Origin: Streptomyces leeuwenhoekii | Lineage (GTDB): Bacteria; Actinomycetota; Actinomycetes; Streptomycetales; Streptomycetaceae | DNA length: 64,000 nt | Assembly (NCBI RefSeq): GCF_001013905.1 | Contig: NZ_LN831790.1 | Coordinates: 930,001-994,000 of the forward strand | Reading direction: 5' to 3' | In this document: in pieces, positions 26,965 to 35,668 of the stretch | How the letters are laid out: the number at the start of each line of letters is the position of its first letter | How positions within the stretch are numbered: position 1 is the stretch's first letter | Position numbers and translations under genes: made by a program | Notes under the pieces: model-generated | The model's input: only the letters and a program-made list of their open reading frames with translations | The model's database searches: none | Told to the model about the DNA's origin: nothing

Positions 26965-27243
26965 ATGCGCAAGACCGCAGCGACCACACTCATCGCCCTG
27001 CTTCTCGCCGTAGCACCGGCGGGCGCGGCCCTCGGTCAGCCCGCCGAGCGGGCCGACTCGACGGTCGCCACGGCGACCGTCCAAGCCCAGGACGACAACA
27101 AGGACGACGACGGCGGCAACGAGGGCCTGTGGGGCCTCTTCGGCCTCCTCGGCCTGGCCGGGCTCATCCCCTGGCGGAAGAACCGCGGCCGTCAGAACCA
27201 CCGGGGCACCACGGACACGACCGGGCGCAGCACCGGCATCTGA
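26965..27243 (+). CDS. WGxxGxxG-type small secreted/membrane protein
   Basis: A 92-residue protein with a signal peptide (MRKTAATTLIALLLAVAPAG), an Asp-rich middle (DDNKDDDGGNEG) and the diagnostic segment LWGLFGLLGLAGLIPWRKNR near the end. Of two in-frame ATGs, 26965 has the better spacing (six bases) from AGAAGGAG at 26951-26958; ATG 26959 directly abuts it. The sequence resembles Gly-rich C-terminal sorting or anchoring signals; function unknown. Confidence 0.75.
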   Translation: MRKTAATTLIALLLAVAPAGAALGQPAERADSTVATATVQAQDDNKDDDGGNEGLWGLFGLLGLAGLIPWRKNRGRQNHRGTTDTTGRSTGI

Positions 27244-27565
27244 ATGAACACCCCTCGGGCAGCCGCACTCCGCGTGGGGTCGCCCGGTCGTGCCGGCCGG
27301 CGCCGACGGACCGGTGGACAGCCGAGCACGGAGGGTGTGCCGTGGCCACGGCCCGGCCGGACGGGAATCCGGCCGGGCCGTGCCGCGGCTGGCCGGGCCC
27401 GGCCGGCGGCGCCCGGCGGCCATCGTCCACGAACACGCGGTCCGGGCTCAGAAGCCGTCGCGCGTGTGCGGAACCCCGGGATCCGGGGGTGCCGGACCAG
27501 ATCATCTGACGGCCTTCGAGTGAGAAGACCGCTTCCCAGCCCGGCGGCGGAGTGGCCGGGCATCC
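27244..27565. other. Intergenic, no gene seen
   Basis: About 320 bp without a supported gene, between the WGxxGxxG protein and an MFS gene fragment. The break that truncated the MFS gene probably lies near its right edge. Confidence 0.45.
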
Positions 27566-27803
27566 ATCGTCTTCCCCTGCACTACCGCCGCCGTCGTCCC
27601 GCCCGCGCAGCGCGGCGCGGTGTTCGGCATCGTCGCGGCGACCGGGACGCTGCCCGGGCTGATCGCGCCGTACCTGACCGGGCGTCTGCTGGACTCCGCG
27701 CCCACCCGGGACGCGGGCTGCACCCAGGCGTTCCTGCTGACCGCGGTGGTGACGCTCGCGTCCGGACTGGCCGCCCTCGCCGCGATCCGGCCCGAACGGG
27801 ACG
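27566..27803 (+). pseudogene. C-terminal fragment of an MFS transporter
   Basis: About 79 codons, in one frame, read like the last helices of an MFS permease: IVFPCTTAAVVPPAQRGAVF, GIVAATGTLPGLIAPYLTGR, QAFLLTAVVTLASGLAALAA, ending IRPERD. About 350 residues expected upstream are missing, and no start codon with an SD precedes it. The frame then runs into the 63-bp tandem repeats. It is a remnant, probably of a metabolite or drug permease. Confidence 0.75.
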
Positions 27804-27979
27804 CGCGTCGACCTCGGCCTGACCGGGCCCGCGGCGCGCGGCGAGCGGGCGGCGCCGTCCGGGACGCGTGTCGGCCTCGGCCTGACCGGGCCCGCGGCGG
27901 GCGGGCGGCGCCGTCCGGGACGCGCGTCGGCCTCGGCCTGACCGGGCCCGCGGCGCGCGGCGAGCGGGCGGCGCCGTCC
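27798..27979. repeat. Three GC-rich tandem repeats of about 63 bp
   Basis: Copies at 27798-27860 (63 bp), 27861-27916 (56 bp, with a 7-bp loss) and 27917-27979 (63 bp) each run from GGGACGCG through CCTCGGCCTGACCGGGCCCG to GGCGCCGTCC. A fourth partial copy begins at 27980. They separate the MFS fragment from the TetR remnant. Confidence 0.9.
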
Positions 27980-28027
27980 GGGGCGCGCCGGATCGCGGGC
28001 CCGGCCGCGCCCGACCACCCCGCCCGG

Positions 28028-28621
28028 TCAGACCGGCGTATCGAAGCCGCTCGCCCAGTACCGGCCGTGCATCGCCAGGTCGAGCAGCATGCGGACGACC
28101 TCCTCGGCGGGCAGCGCGGGGGTGTCCTGTTCAACCCACCAGCGCAACACGGCGACCTGCTCGCCCACCCACACCCGGGCCAGCAGTTCGGGGTCGATGC
28201 GCGGCTGGACGGCGTTGCGTTCGGCACGGGCACGGAACTCCCCGGCGGTGGCCCGGGCGCAGGCGTCCACGAACATCTGCAACGGCTTGCCGTCCCCTTC
28301 GCCGCGCAGCACGATCCGGTAGAGGTCGCGCTCCTCGCGCGCGTGCCGCAGCATCTCCAGGACCGGCTTGCCCGTGAAGCCCACCGCACTGTCGGCGACC
28401 GCGGGGGCCAGGCGCTCGCCCAGCTCGGCGAGCAGATCGGACGTGACGCGCGCGAACAGGTCCTCCTTGTCGCGGAAGTGCGCGTAGAAGGTGGCGCGGG
28501 CCACGTCCGCGCGTTCGGTGATGTCCTCCACGGTCAGCGCGGTGAAGCCGCGCTCCAGGACCAGTTCCACCAGGGCCGCCGCCAGGGCCCGGCGTGACCG
28601 TCTCGTCCGTCTGTCCTCGGC
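28028..28621 (-). pseudogene. TetR-family regulator lacking its normal start
   Basis: About 195 codons. The HTH is clear (LAAALVELVLERGFTALTVE, DITERADVARATFYAHFRDK, EDLFARVTSDLL) and is followed by a ligand domain ending YWASGFDTPV. The reading frame continues past the expected N-terminus (EDRRTRRSRR) without ATG or GTG, straight into the antisense of a truncated acyl-CoA dehydrogenase. The start and promoter seem to have been deleted; only CTG or TTG codons further right could serve. It could still be weakly expressed, so inactivity is likely but not proven. Confidence 0.7.
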
Positions 28622-29464
28622 CAGTGGGAGACGTACCTGCTGCCCCTGATCCAAGGCGAGCGCGCCTGCTGCTTCTCGCTCACCGAGACGGACGCGGGCT
28701 CCGACGTGCGCTCCATGCGCACCGTCGCCGTGCCCGACGGCGACGGCTACCGGCTGACCGGCCACAAGGTCTTCTCCTCGGCCGGTCCGTTCGCCGACTT
28801 CGCGATCGTCGTCGCCCGTATGGCCGGCACCGGTGAGCAGGAGGGCGACAAGCCGCGCTTCTCCGCGTTCCTCGTCGACCTCGACAGCCCCGGCTGCCGG
28901 GTCGAGGACGGGGCCACCCCGATGTCCGGCGAGCACATCGAGAGCGACATCGTCCTGGAGGACTGCCATGTCCCCGCCGCCAACCTCCTGGGCGAGGAGG
29001 GCGAGGGCATGCGGATCGCGCTCGGCCGGGTCACCACGAACCGGCTGCTGCACTGCCCCACCGTCCTCGGTGCCACCCGCCGCGCCCTGGCCCTGACCCT
29101 GGACCGCACCCGGACCCGCACGGTGGCGGGCGGGCAGCCCCTGCTCACGCTCCAGGCCATCCAGCACAAGGTCGCCGACATGGCCACCGGCTACTACGCC
29201 GCGCGCTCGATGACCTATGCGGCGCTGGCGGCCCTGGACGAGGGCCGTGAGGTGCACACCGAAGCGTTCATGTGCAAGCTGTTCGTCGCCGAGTCCGCCT
29301 TCCGCATCCTCGACGAGGCCGTCCAGATCCACGGCAAGGAAGGTCTCACCCAGGGGAACGAGATCGAGTACCTGTTCCGCAAGATCCGCATGTTCCGCGT
29401 CCTCACCGGCACCTCGGAGATCCAGCGCAACGGCATCGCCAAGCTGCTGGCCTTCCACCACTGA
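28622..29464 (+). pseudogene. Acyl-CoA dehydrogenase lacking its N-terminal third
   Basis: 281 codons homologous to the middle and C-terminal domains: QWETYLLPLIQGERACCFSL, TETDAGSD (FAD/substrate loop), GDGYRLTGHKVFSSAG, QAIQHKVADMATGYYAARSM, and the C-terminal RMFRVLTGTSEIQRNGIAKL. About 100-120 N-terminal residues are missing, homology starting abruptly at codon 28622 where the opposing TetR frame also breaks. No plausible start lies at the junction. The catalytic-base helix region cannot be verified. Confidence 0.85.
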
Positions 29465-29497
29465 GCCGCCCGGCCCCCGGCGGACACGGCCGCACGC

Positions 29498-31027
29498 TCA
29501 CGCCGGGTGCGTGGAGGCGGGCGCCTGCGCGGGCGCGCGTTGCGCCCGCCGCAGCAGCCCGGCCGCCACCAGCCCCCCGGCCAGCACGGCCGCCGCCCCC
29601 ACGAGCTGCCCGGCCTCCAGAGCGGATCCGAACGCCCGCGTCACCGCCCGCCGTTCGGCCGCGGAGTCCGCGGCGGCCAGCGCGGCCGGCAGCGAGGCCG
29701 CGGTCACCGGCACCAGCGCGGAGAAGCGGGCGCTGAGGACGGCCCCGAGGACGGCCACGCCGAGACCGCTGCCGAACTCGGTCACCGTGCCCTCGATGCC
29801 CGCACCGGCGCCCGCCTTGTCGCGCGGCAGGGCGCCGAGCACGGCGACGGCCATCGCCGGGTTGGCGAACGCGCAGCCCACGCCCATCAGGACGAGTCCG
29901 GTCAGCAGCCCCCCGTAGCCGTCCACGATCCGCCCGGCGAGCGCGACGGCGGCGAGACCGCAGGCCAGCAGGGTCATGCCGACGGCCACCGCGCCCGGGA
30001 TGCCGAGGCGCTTGCTCAACCGGGCGGACAGGCCGGTGAAGTTGAGTACGACGACGGTCAGCGCGAACGGCGCGGTGCGCAGGCCCGCCTCCAACGGCCC
30101 GTATCCCAGTACGAACTGGAGCTGCTGCGTCAGCAGGTACAGGGCGCCGCCGCTGCCGAAGGTGATCAGTACCGCCCCGAACACGGCCCCGGTGAAGGTC
30201 CGGTCGCGGAAGAAGCCCATGTCCAGCATGGGGTCGGCCACCCGGCGCTCCCAGACGACGAACGCGGTCAGGGCGCAGACGCCGAGCCCCGCGCCGGTGA
30301 GGACGTACGGCGACGTCCAGCCGTATTCGGGACCCGAGACGACGGCGTAGACGAGCATGGTCATCGCGACCGTGGACAGCAGGGCGCCGAGGAGATCGGG
30401 GCGCTCGCTCCGCTCGGACTTGCTCTCGGGTACGAGGACGGCGACGGCGCACAGGCCGAGGAGGACCACGGGCAGGTTGACGAGGAAGAGGGAGCCCCAC
30501 CAGAAGTACTCGAGGAGGGCTCCGCCGACGAGCGGCCCCGCCGCGAAGCCCAGGGCGTTGACCGCGGCCCAGATGCCGATGGCGCGCACGCGCTCCGCCT
30601 CGTCGAAGACCTGGACGGCGACGGCGAGCGTGGTGGTCAGCAGCAGTGCTCCGCCCACGCCCATGCCCGCGCGAGCGGCGATCAACTGGCCGGTGCTGTG
30701 CGCGAGCGCGGCCGCGAGCGAGCCGGCGCCGAAGAGGACCAGGCCAATCAGGAGCAGGCGCCTGCGGCCGTACCGGTCGGCGGCCGCGCCGGCCGCGAGC
30801 AGCAGCCCCGCCTGCACCAGGACATAGGCGTTGATGATCCACTGCACATCGGCGGTCCCGGCGCCGAGGTCCGCGGTGAGCGTGGGCACGGCGACGTTGA
30901 GGATCGTGTTGTCGAGGATGACGACGAGCTGGGCCAGGCAGATCACGCCGAGGATCAGCCAGCGTCTCGGGTCCCGCGACCGGGCGGAGGCGAGGCTGGA
31001 CAGCTCGGCGGCGGGCGTCGCCGTCAT
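29498..31027 (-). CDS. DHA2-type MFS exporter, iron-box regulated
   Basis: A 509-residue, 14-helix exporter of the EmrB/QacA group: motif C-like LVVILDNTILNVAVPTL, motif A AAGAAADRYGRRRLLLIG, AAVNALGFAAGPLVGGALLE with YFWWGSLFLVNLPV. ATG 31027. A 19-bp iron box at 31084-31102 lies 57-75 bases upstream, so the gene should be repressed by an IdeR/DmdR-type regulator when iron is plentiful. That fits a siderophore exporter. The neighbouring MbtH-like gene, also an NRPS-siderophore marker, supports this, yet no synthetase is present in the window. Confidence 0.88.
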   Translation of the reverse strand: MTATPAAELSSLASARSRDPRRWLILGVICLAQLVVILDNTILNVAVPTLTADLGAGTADVQWIINAYVLVQAGLLLAAGAAADRYGRRRLLLIGLVLFGAGSLAAALAHSTGQLIAARAGMGVGGALLLTTTLAVAVQVFDEAERVRAIGIWAAVNALGFAAGPLVGGALLEYFWWGSLFLVNLPVVLLGLCAVAVLVPESKSERSERPDLLGALLSTVAMTMLVYAVVSGPEYGWTSPYVLTGAGLGVCALTAFVVWERRVADPMLDMGFFRDRTFTGAVFGAVLITFGSGGALYLLTQQLQFVLGYGPLEAGLRTAPFALTVVVLNFTGLSARLSKRLGIPGAVAVGMTLLACGLAAVALAGRIVDGYGGLLTGLVLMGVGCAFANPAMAVAVLGALPRDKAGAGAGIEGTVTEFGSGLGVAVLGAVLSARFSALVPVTAASLPAALAAADSAAERRAVTRAFGSALEAGQLVGAAAVLAGGLVAAGLLRRAQRAPAQAPASTHPA

Positions 31028-31083
31028 GCGGACTCCTGGGTGAGGCAGGGGGACACGACGGGAAACCGGGGAGCGCCCGCCGC

Positions 31084-31102
31084 TTAGGCGAGCCTAACCT
31101 AA
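31084..31102 (-). promoter_or_regulatory. IdeR/DmdR-type iron box
   Basis: On the minus strand the sequence is TTAGGTTAGGCTCGCCTAA, matching the actinobacterial iron box TTAGGTTAGGCTAACCTAA at 17 of 19 positions. It is the only such box I found in the window. Confidence 0.88.
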
Positions 31103-31314
31103 TACATCCCTGCCGGTGCTGGCCGACCCGGTGCACGGCGGCGCGGTACGCGACACGCGGGCACGTCCGCGGGCGGGCGGCCGGCTCTCCCGGCCGGCCG
31201 CCGACACCGGAACCGCTTCGCTGCCGGGGCTTCCGCGCACGGCGTCCGCCGCACCCCCGGTCCGGAGCACGGCCGTCGCCGTGTCCGGCCGGGGTGTCCG
31301 TCGCGTGCCGCCGG

Positions 31315-31527
31315 CTACTTCCCCTCCATGGCCGCTATGAGGCTCTTGGGCCGCATGTCGGTCCACGTCTCCTCGACGTAGGCCAGGCACTCCTCGCGGC
31401 CGGCTTCGCCGAACACGGTCTCCCAGCCCTCCGGCACCGCGGCGAACGCCGGCCACAGGGAATGCTGTCCCTCGTCGTTGACCAGGACCAGATAGCTCGC
31501 TTCGGGGTCTTCGAACGGATTTGTCAC
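31315..31527 (-). CDS. MbtH-like protein
   Basis: A 70-residue MbtH family protein that normally activates NRPS adenylation domains. All family hallmarks are present: [33 protein letters not shown] and [17 protein letters not shown] 31527 is chosen because homologues start at this NPF motif. The frame is open upstream all the way through a prolyl-oligopeptidase fragment, and a 12-bp repeat bearing GGAG occurs three times in the leader. No NRPS is encoded nearby, so it is an orphan or the residue of a lost siderophore cluster. Confidence 0.93.
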   Translation of the reverse strand: MTNPFEDPEASYLVLVNDEGQHSLWPAFAAVPEGWETVFGEAGREECLAYVEETWTDMRPKSLIAAMEGK

Positions 31528-31536
31528 GACGTCACC

Positions 31537-31570
31537 TTTCTCCGGGACTTTCTCCGGGACTTTCTCCGGA
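31537..31570. repeat. 12-bp tandem repeat in the MbtH leader
   Basis: TTTCTCCGGGAC occurs at 31537-31548 and 31549-31560, with a partial third copy at 31561-31570. On the coding strand each copy supplies a GGAGAAAG Shine-Dalgarno-like element; the last is followed by GTGACGTC and the GTG start. Confidence 0.8.
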
Positions 31571-31773
31571 AAGCAATTCCGTACCCGCCGAGAACCGCAC
31601 GCACGAGGTCGGGTGCGGTGACTCACCGAGGGCCCGGGTCCCTCCCCCTTCTCGTCGCGGGTCGCCGTGGGTGAGCGGCGCTCCACTATGACCCGCTGCC
31701 AACCGCGCGAACAACACCCCCCGGGATACCGGGGGGACCGCCGCCCGGACCCTGGAGACGGGAGGTCAGAGGT

Positions 31774-32634
31774 GTGCGGCGGCAGGGGGAGACCGGACTG
31801 CCAGGCGGCGAAGGCGAGCTGGTCCAGCGAGAGGTCGAGGGCCCGGCTGGTGGCCCGCGCGCCATGACCGGCACCCGGCTCGACACGCAGCAGGGTCAGG
31901 CCCCTTCCGTCCGGGGCGGGCGCGGGACCGGCGGCGTGCTGGAGGGCGGCGCACATCTTGCGCGCGTGCAGGGAGTCGACGACACCGTCCCCCTCGGAGA
32001 CCGTCAGCAGGACGGCCGGGTAGTCCGCCCCCTCGGTGACCCGGTGGTAGGGCGAGTAGGCGAGGAGCCGGTCGAGTTCCTCGCGGATCTCGGCGGAGCC
32101 GTACTCCGCGGTCCAGGAGGCCCCCAGACCGGAGTGCCGGTAGCGGACCATGTCCAGGACCGGCGCCACGCACAGCACCGCCCGGTAGCGGCCGGGGCGC
32201 TGGGTCATGGCGGCGGCGACCAGCAGGCCCCCGTTGGACTCCCCGCTGAGCACCAGCCGGGAGGGCGTGGTCCATCCCTCACGGCAGAGGTGCTCGGCGG
32301 CGGCGTGGAGGTCGTCGACGGACTTCTGCTTGTCGGCCCCGGCACCGGCCCGGTGCCAGTCGGCGCCCTCTTCGCCGCCGCCGCGCACATGGGCCACGGC
32401 GTAGACGCCGCCGGCCTCGACCCACACGGCGACCTCCGGCCTGAACAGGGGTTTGTAGGACAGGCCGAAGCCGCCGTAGACGTAGAGGATGGCCGGGCGG
32501 GGCCCGTCGGGCGCGTCCCGGGGCGCGAGGACCGTGATGCGTACCGGGGTTCCGTCGCCGGACGTGCAGGTGATCTGGCGCATGGTGCCGGTGGTGGGCG
32601 GGGCCGGGGCGGCGCCGCGCGTACGGGGTGGGGG
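31774..32634 (-). pseudogene. Prolyl oligopeptidase (S9) C-terminal fragment, open into MbtH
   Basis: About 285 codons of the alpha/beta-hydrolase half of an S9 peptidase. Motifs are [34 protein letters not shown], the nucleophile motif [20 protein letters not shown], and [20 protein letters not shown]. The Asp region is [15 protein letters not shown], and the His is in [12 protein letters not shown]. The N-terminal beta-propeller (about 380 residues) is missing. In-frame translation from ATG 32583 has no stop at the expected C-terminus near 31774 and reads on into the MbtH frame, ending at 31315. Ends are approximate. It is catalytic-looking but truncated. Confidence 0.8.
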
Positions 32635-33241
32635 CCCCGGCGGCGATGCCCACAGGCCGGTGCAGCGCCACCGCCAGTTCGGTGTCGTTCGCCAGCAGCG
32701 CCCATATCTGAAGCTCCCCGGCCGACGAGGACTCGAAGAGGGCGAGGGGTATCGCCTCGAGCAGTTCCTCGGACGGCAGCAGGGGGTTGGTCGCCGGGTC
32801 GCGCAGCAGGTCGTCGACGGGCAGGCTGTGCAGCAGGGCGACCGTGTGTCCCAGGGAGTACGCCAGCTCGGGGGTGAACCCGCCGTCGCGCCAGACCTCC
32901 GCCCCGGTCCTGCCTCCCCCCACGCAGGTGAAGACCAGCACGCCCGCCTCAAGGTCGGCGCCGAGCAGCCGGGGAGCGGAGAGCGCGGCCGGCTCGGCCT
33001 TCGCCAGCGCCTTCCCGAAGGCGAGGTACTGGCGGACGCGCGCCGCCGACGCCTCGGCGGGACCCTGCAGTTTCTTGACGAGGACGCGCGTTCCGGTGTC
33101 GGTGGTGCAGATCCAGTTCCGGTTCCGGCCGGGGAGTTGCCTCAGGCCCGCCTCTCCGGCGAGGAGTCCCAGCCCGGGGCGGGTGAGGATGGTCTGCACC
33201 TCGGTGAGCTCGTCGGGTCTGTCCAGGGTCGCGGCGGTCAC
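32279..33241 (-). pseudogene. APH-fold kinase-like protein, truncated and joined to the S9 fragment
   Basis: GTG 33241 overlaps the stop of the membrane-protein gene (GTGA). The first ~190 residues resemble the phosphotransferase-fold kinases of class V lanthipeptide and thioamitide clusters: [20 protein letters not shown] with KKL (nucleotide Lys), [37 protein letters not shown]. The catalytic half (HGD and DFG-like motifs) is absent. After [13 protein letters not shown] near 32650 the frame enters the S9 fragment out of register and stops at 32279. The kinase call is moderate; truncation is clear from the switch in coding frame. Confidence 0.6.
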
Positions 33242-33885
33242 GGCTGCGCGCCCTCGGTGATCCACCGGTTGATCTGCCGCGCCGCTGCCGCGGGGTCGTC
33301 GGCGGCGGCGTAGACCTTGGTGGCGAGCACGGGACTTCCCTTGCGGAAGGAGACCCGCACCGGCTCCTTCAGCTCGACGACGAGCTGCGTCGCGCTTCCG
33401 ACGGAGCAGGCCACCTCGTCGTCCGAGTCCAGGGCGCGCCGCAGGCCGTACCAGGGCACGGAACGGTGGGCGACGCTGGCGCTCGCGAGCGCCGTTCTCG
33501 GAATGGTCAGCGCCCGGAAGGGCCCGGTGCGCAACCGTAATGACGTGTCGTCAAGGATGTGGGGCGTGCGGATCGTCATCGCGCAGAATCCCAGGGTGAG
33601 GGTGACGGAGAAGACGACCCACAGCAGATGGACGGCCCGCCCGGCCGGGGGGAGCTTGCCGTCGATGAGCAGCGCGACGACGACGTCCGAGGCGGTGAAG
33701 ATCATGACGACCGTCCGCAGGCTCGCCGAATGGGGCACCGCCCGCTCGCCCTCGGCCAGCCGAAGCGGCCGGCGGGCGAGCCAGTCCCACAGGTCGCGCA
33801 GCATCCGGCCGGTCCACTGCGCTCCCGACCGGCGGGGCACCTCTCCGGTTCCGACCGGACCGGAGGCCGTGTGGTCACGCATCAC
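33238..33885 (-). CDS. Membrane protein of unknown function
   Basis: A 215-residue protein with two hydrophobic segments (MIFTASDVVVALLI and HLLWVVFSVTLTLGFCAMTI, about 60-105), then a soluble domain with beta-strand pattern (DTSLRLRTGPFRALTIP, VELKEPVRVSFRKG). Start is GTG 33885 or the adjacent ATG 33882; GGAAGG lies seven bases before the GTG. It overlaps the broken HTH gene by 11 bp and the kinase-like gene by four, so these were one operon. No family recognised. Confidence 0.7.
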   Translation of the reverse strand: MMRDHTASGPVGTGEVPRRSGAQWTGRMLRDLWDWLARRPLRLAEGERAVPHSASLRTVVMIFTASDVVVALLIDGKLPPAGRAVHLLWVVFSVTLTLGFCAMTIRTPHILDDTSLRLRTGPFRALTIPRTALASASVAHRSVPWYGLRRALDSDDEVACSVGSATQLVVELKEPVRVSFRKGSPVLATKVYAAADDPAAAARQINRWITEGAQP

Positions 33886-34429
33886 GCAGTTTCCTTCCCA
33901 ACCAGAATCCGGATGCCATACAGGCCCCGGCGACCACCGTGAGCGTCGCCGTCCTGGACCGGCAACCGGTCAGTCCGGCGACGCCGGCGATGCCCGCCAC
34001 TCCGACGGCTCCCGCCACGGCGGGGAAGAACCGCGTCAGGGCGTCACGGCTCCTGGAGCGGGGGGACGCGGCCGCACCGGCGGGCGCCGCGGCCGGGGAC
34101 GCTAACGCGGTCCCCCGGGCGGCCGGCCGAGCGGTACACGGCTCGGCGCGGGTCTCTTCGGCGTGCAGTGCGGCATCGGTCTCCTCCCAGAACCTCTTCC
34201 AGTGGGCGGTGTCCCCGCCGCAGGCACTGACGTAGGCCATCGTCACCTCCAGACTCGGGAAGCTGAGACCGCGGGCGGCCTCCGACAGCGTTGTCCCGGA
34301 GTACTTGGCCTGGCTGGCCAGCTTTCGGTAGGAAGGGTTGCCCGCTGATCTTCTGAGCGTTCACAGCTCGTACGCGAAGCACTGCAGCGGCCCCTCGGTC
34401 GGGTCTATGTGAGTCTCTGGCCTTCCCAT
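33875..34429 (-). pseudogene. XRE-type HTH regulator with C-terminal membrane helices, interrupted by one TGA
   Basis: From ATG 34429 the frame reads MGRPETHIDPTEGPLQCFAY EL, then a TGA at 34363-34361. In the same frame it continues TLRRSAGNPSYRKLASQAKY, SGTTLSEAARGLSFPSLEVT, MAYVSACGGDTAHWKRFWEE, and ends with two membrane helices (FFPAVAGAVGVAGIAGVAGL and the last 25 residues). Streptomyces homologues read FAYELR-x-LR across this point, so TGA most simply replaces CGA. The 555-bp frame is otherwise intact. A downstream ATG at 34246 could give a protein without the HTH. Confidence 0.85.
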
Positions 34430-35164
34430 GGTCCTCAGCTCAACTTTCCGTGTCACTTTTCTGGACCCGCCGCGTCGCGGGCTCTCGAGCCGGTACCGTC
34501 GGGGCACCGGCCGCCCGGAGGTCGGAACGGTGCACGGAAGCAGGGGGTCGGAGCGCGTCGTCGTCCGGTGGCACCGGTCACGGCCGGTGGCAGGGGGGCG
34601 CAACGCGCTGTACGGCGAAGACGAGCACGGCGAACCGGTCATGCCCTTGCCACGCGGCATGGCGGGACACGGCGGACCGTCCCGTGCGGTTCCTGTGGCG
34701 CCGGTCCGTCGGCGCCGGGTGGGCCCGTCGGCATAACCTTCGGTGGAATCGTCCGCTTCAGCCTCTACGCCATCCGGCGACGCCGTGGTGACGCTTGCCG
34801 GGAACCACCCGGCCGCGGCCGGACACGGATCGGCTTCGATCGATTCCGGTGCGGCTGCCATCCCGTAACTCCCCCCTGACCAGCCACCTGGGCCTGTCTC
34901 CCTAAAGCGGCGCAGCGGGACGGTGCCCCGAAGGACAGGTCCGAGGACGGTCGCCTCCTCGCACACTGCGCCACCGTCGCGGCCGGAGATCGGTCCGGCA
35001 CGGCGCTCACGCATCACCTGGTGTGCACGACGCCGGACCGCTTGTTTCCACAGCAGTTCGAAGTGATCCTTCCGCCACCCTAATCGAGGGGTTGACGGGC
35101 TTGACAGGCTTCAACTGGTCCTTTGAGCCCGCTCGTTGACCGTTTCACCACAGGGGAGAGCGCG
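34430..35164. other. Intergenic region, no gene seen
   Basis: About 735 bp with no frame resembling a protein family. The right end has two TTGAC-like hexamers (35092 and 35101) before the HTH gene at 35165, but no convincing -10 follows. Confidence 0.45.
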
Positions 35165-35668
35165 GTGTGCGGCAGAGCAGGTGCCATGCCGGAGGAAGAA
35201 GCCGCCAGCCTGGCCGACGAGCTGAGCCGGCTTTTCCCGACGGTGCGGCCCGATTGCGGCCCCGAGTACAGCACGGAGCAGGTGGCCGCCTCGATCCGGG
35301 AGATGGGCGTCTCCATCTGGCAGAGCTACATCTGGCAACGCCGCAAGGGCCGCGAAACCGATCCGACGCTCCGTCATGTGCAGGCTCCGGCGAGCTTCTT
35401 CGGCGCGCCCTCCGCCTCTTGCTTCGAGGACGCGGTGACCGACCGCATCACTGGCCAACTGGAGCTGCTGGCGGCGGCGGAGACCCGGTGGTGGGAGGCC
35501 GCGCAGCGCAGCTACGTGCAGTTGACGGCCCTGCGCGCGGGACAGCTTTCACCGAAGCGCCGTGCGCAAGTGATGGGCCTCCTCGACGTCGTCTACCGGC
35601 TGGAGCAGGCCGAACGCCGAGCGGCCGAAGCGACTGACCGGCCCGGAACGGTCGGCGGCTTGGACTGA
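35165..35668 (+). CDS. XRE-family HTH regulator (EspR-like)
   Basis: A 167-residue regulator. The HTH spans about residues 15-80: LADELSRLFPTVRPDCGPEY, STEQVAASIREMGVSIWQSY, IWQRRKGRETDPTLRHVQAP, FFGAP. This matches the short mycobacterial/Streptomyces regulators in which the site is chosen by YIWQLRxG. A C-terminal helical region follows. GTG 35165 has GGGGAGAG four to six bases upstream; TTG 35123 would add 14 residues without an SD. The last dozen codons already belong to a degenerate GACTG repeat array, so the C-terminus may be altered. Confidence 0.75.
   Translation: MCGRAGAMPEEEAASLADELSRLFPTVRPDCGPEYSTEQVAASIREMGVSIWQSYIWQRRKGRETDPTLRHVQAPASFFGAPSASCFEDAVTDRITGQLELLAAAETRWWEAAQRSYVQLTALRAGQLSPKRRAQVMGLLDVVYRLEQAERRAAEATDRPGTVGGLD

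Noticed and set aside
27566..34429. Insertion sequence or integrative element behind the decayed zone
   Set aside because: No transposase, integrase, terminal inverted repeats or target duplications were found; the breaks look like simple deletions.
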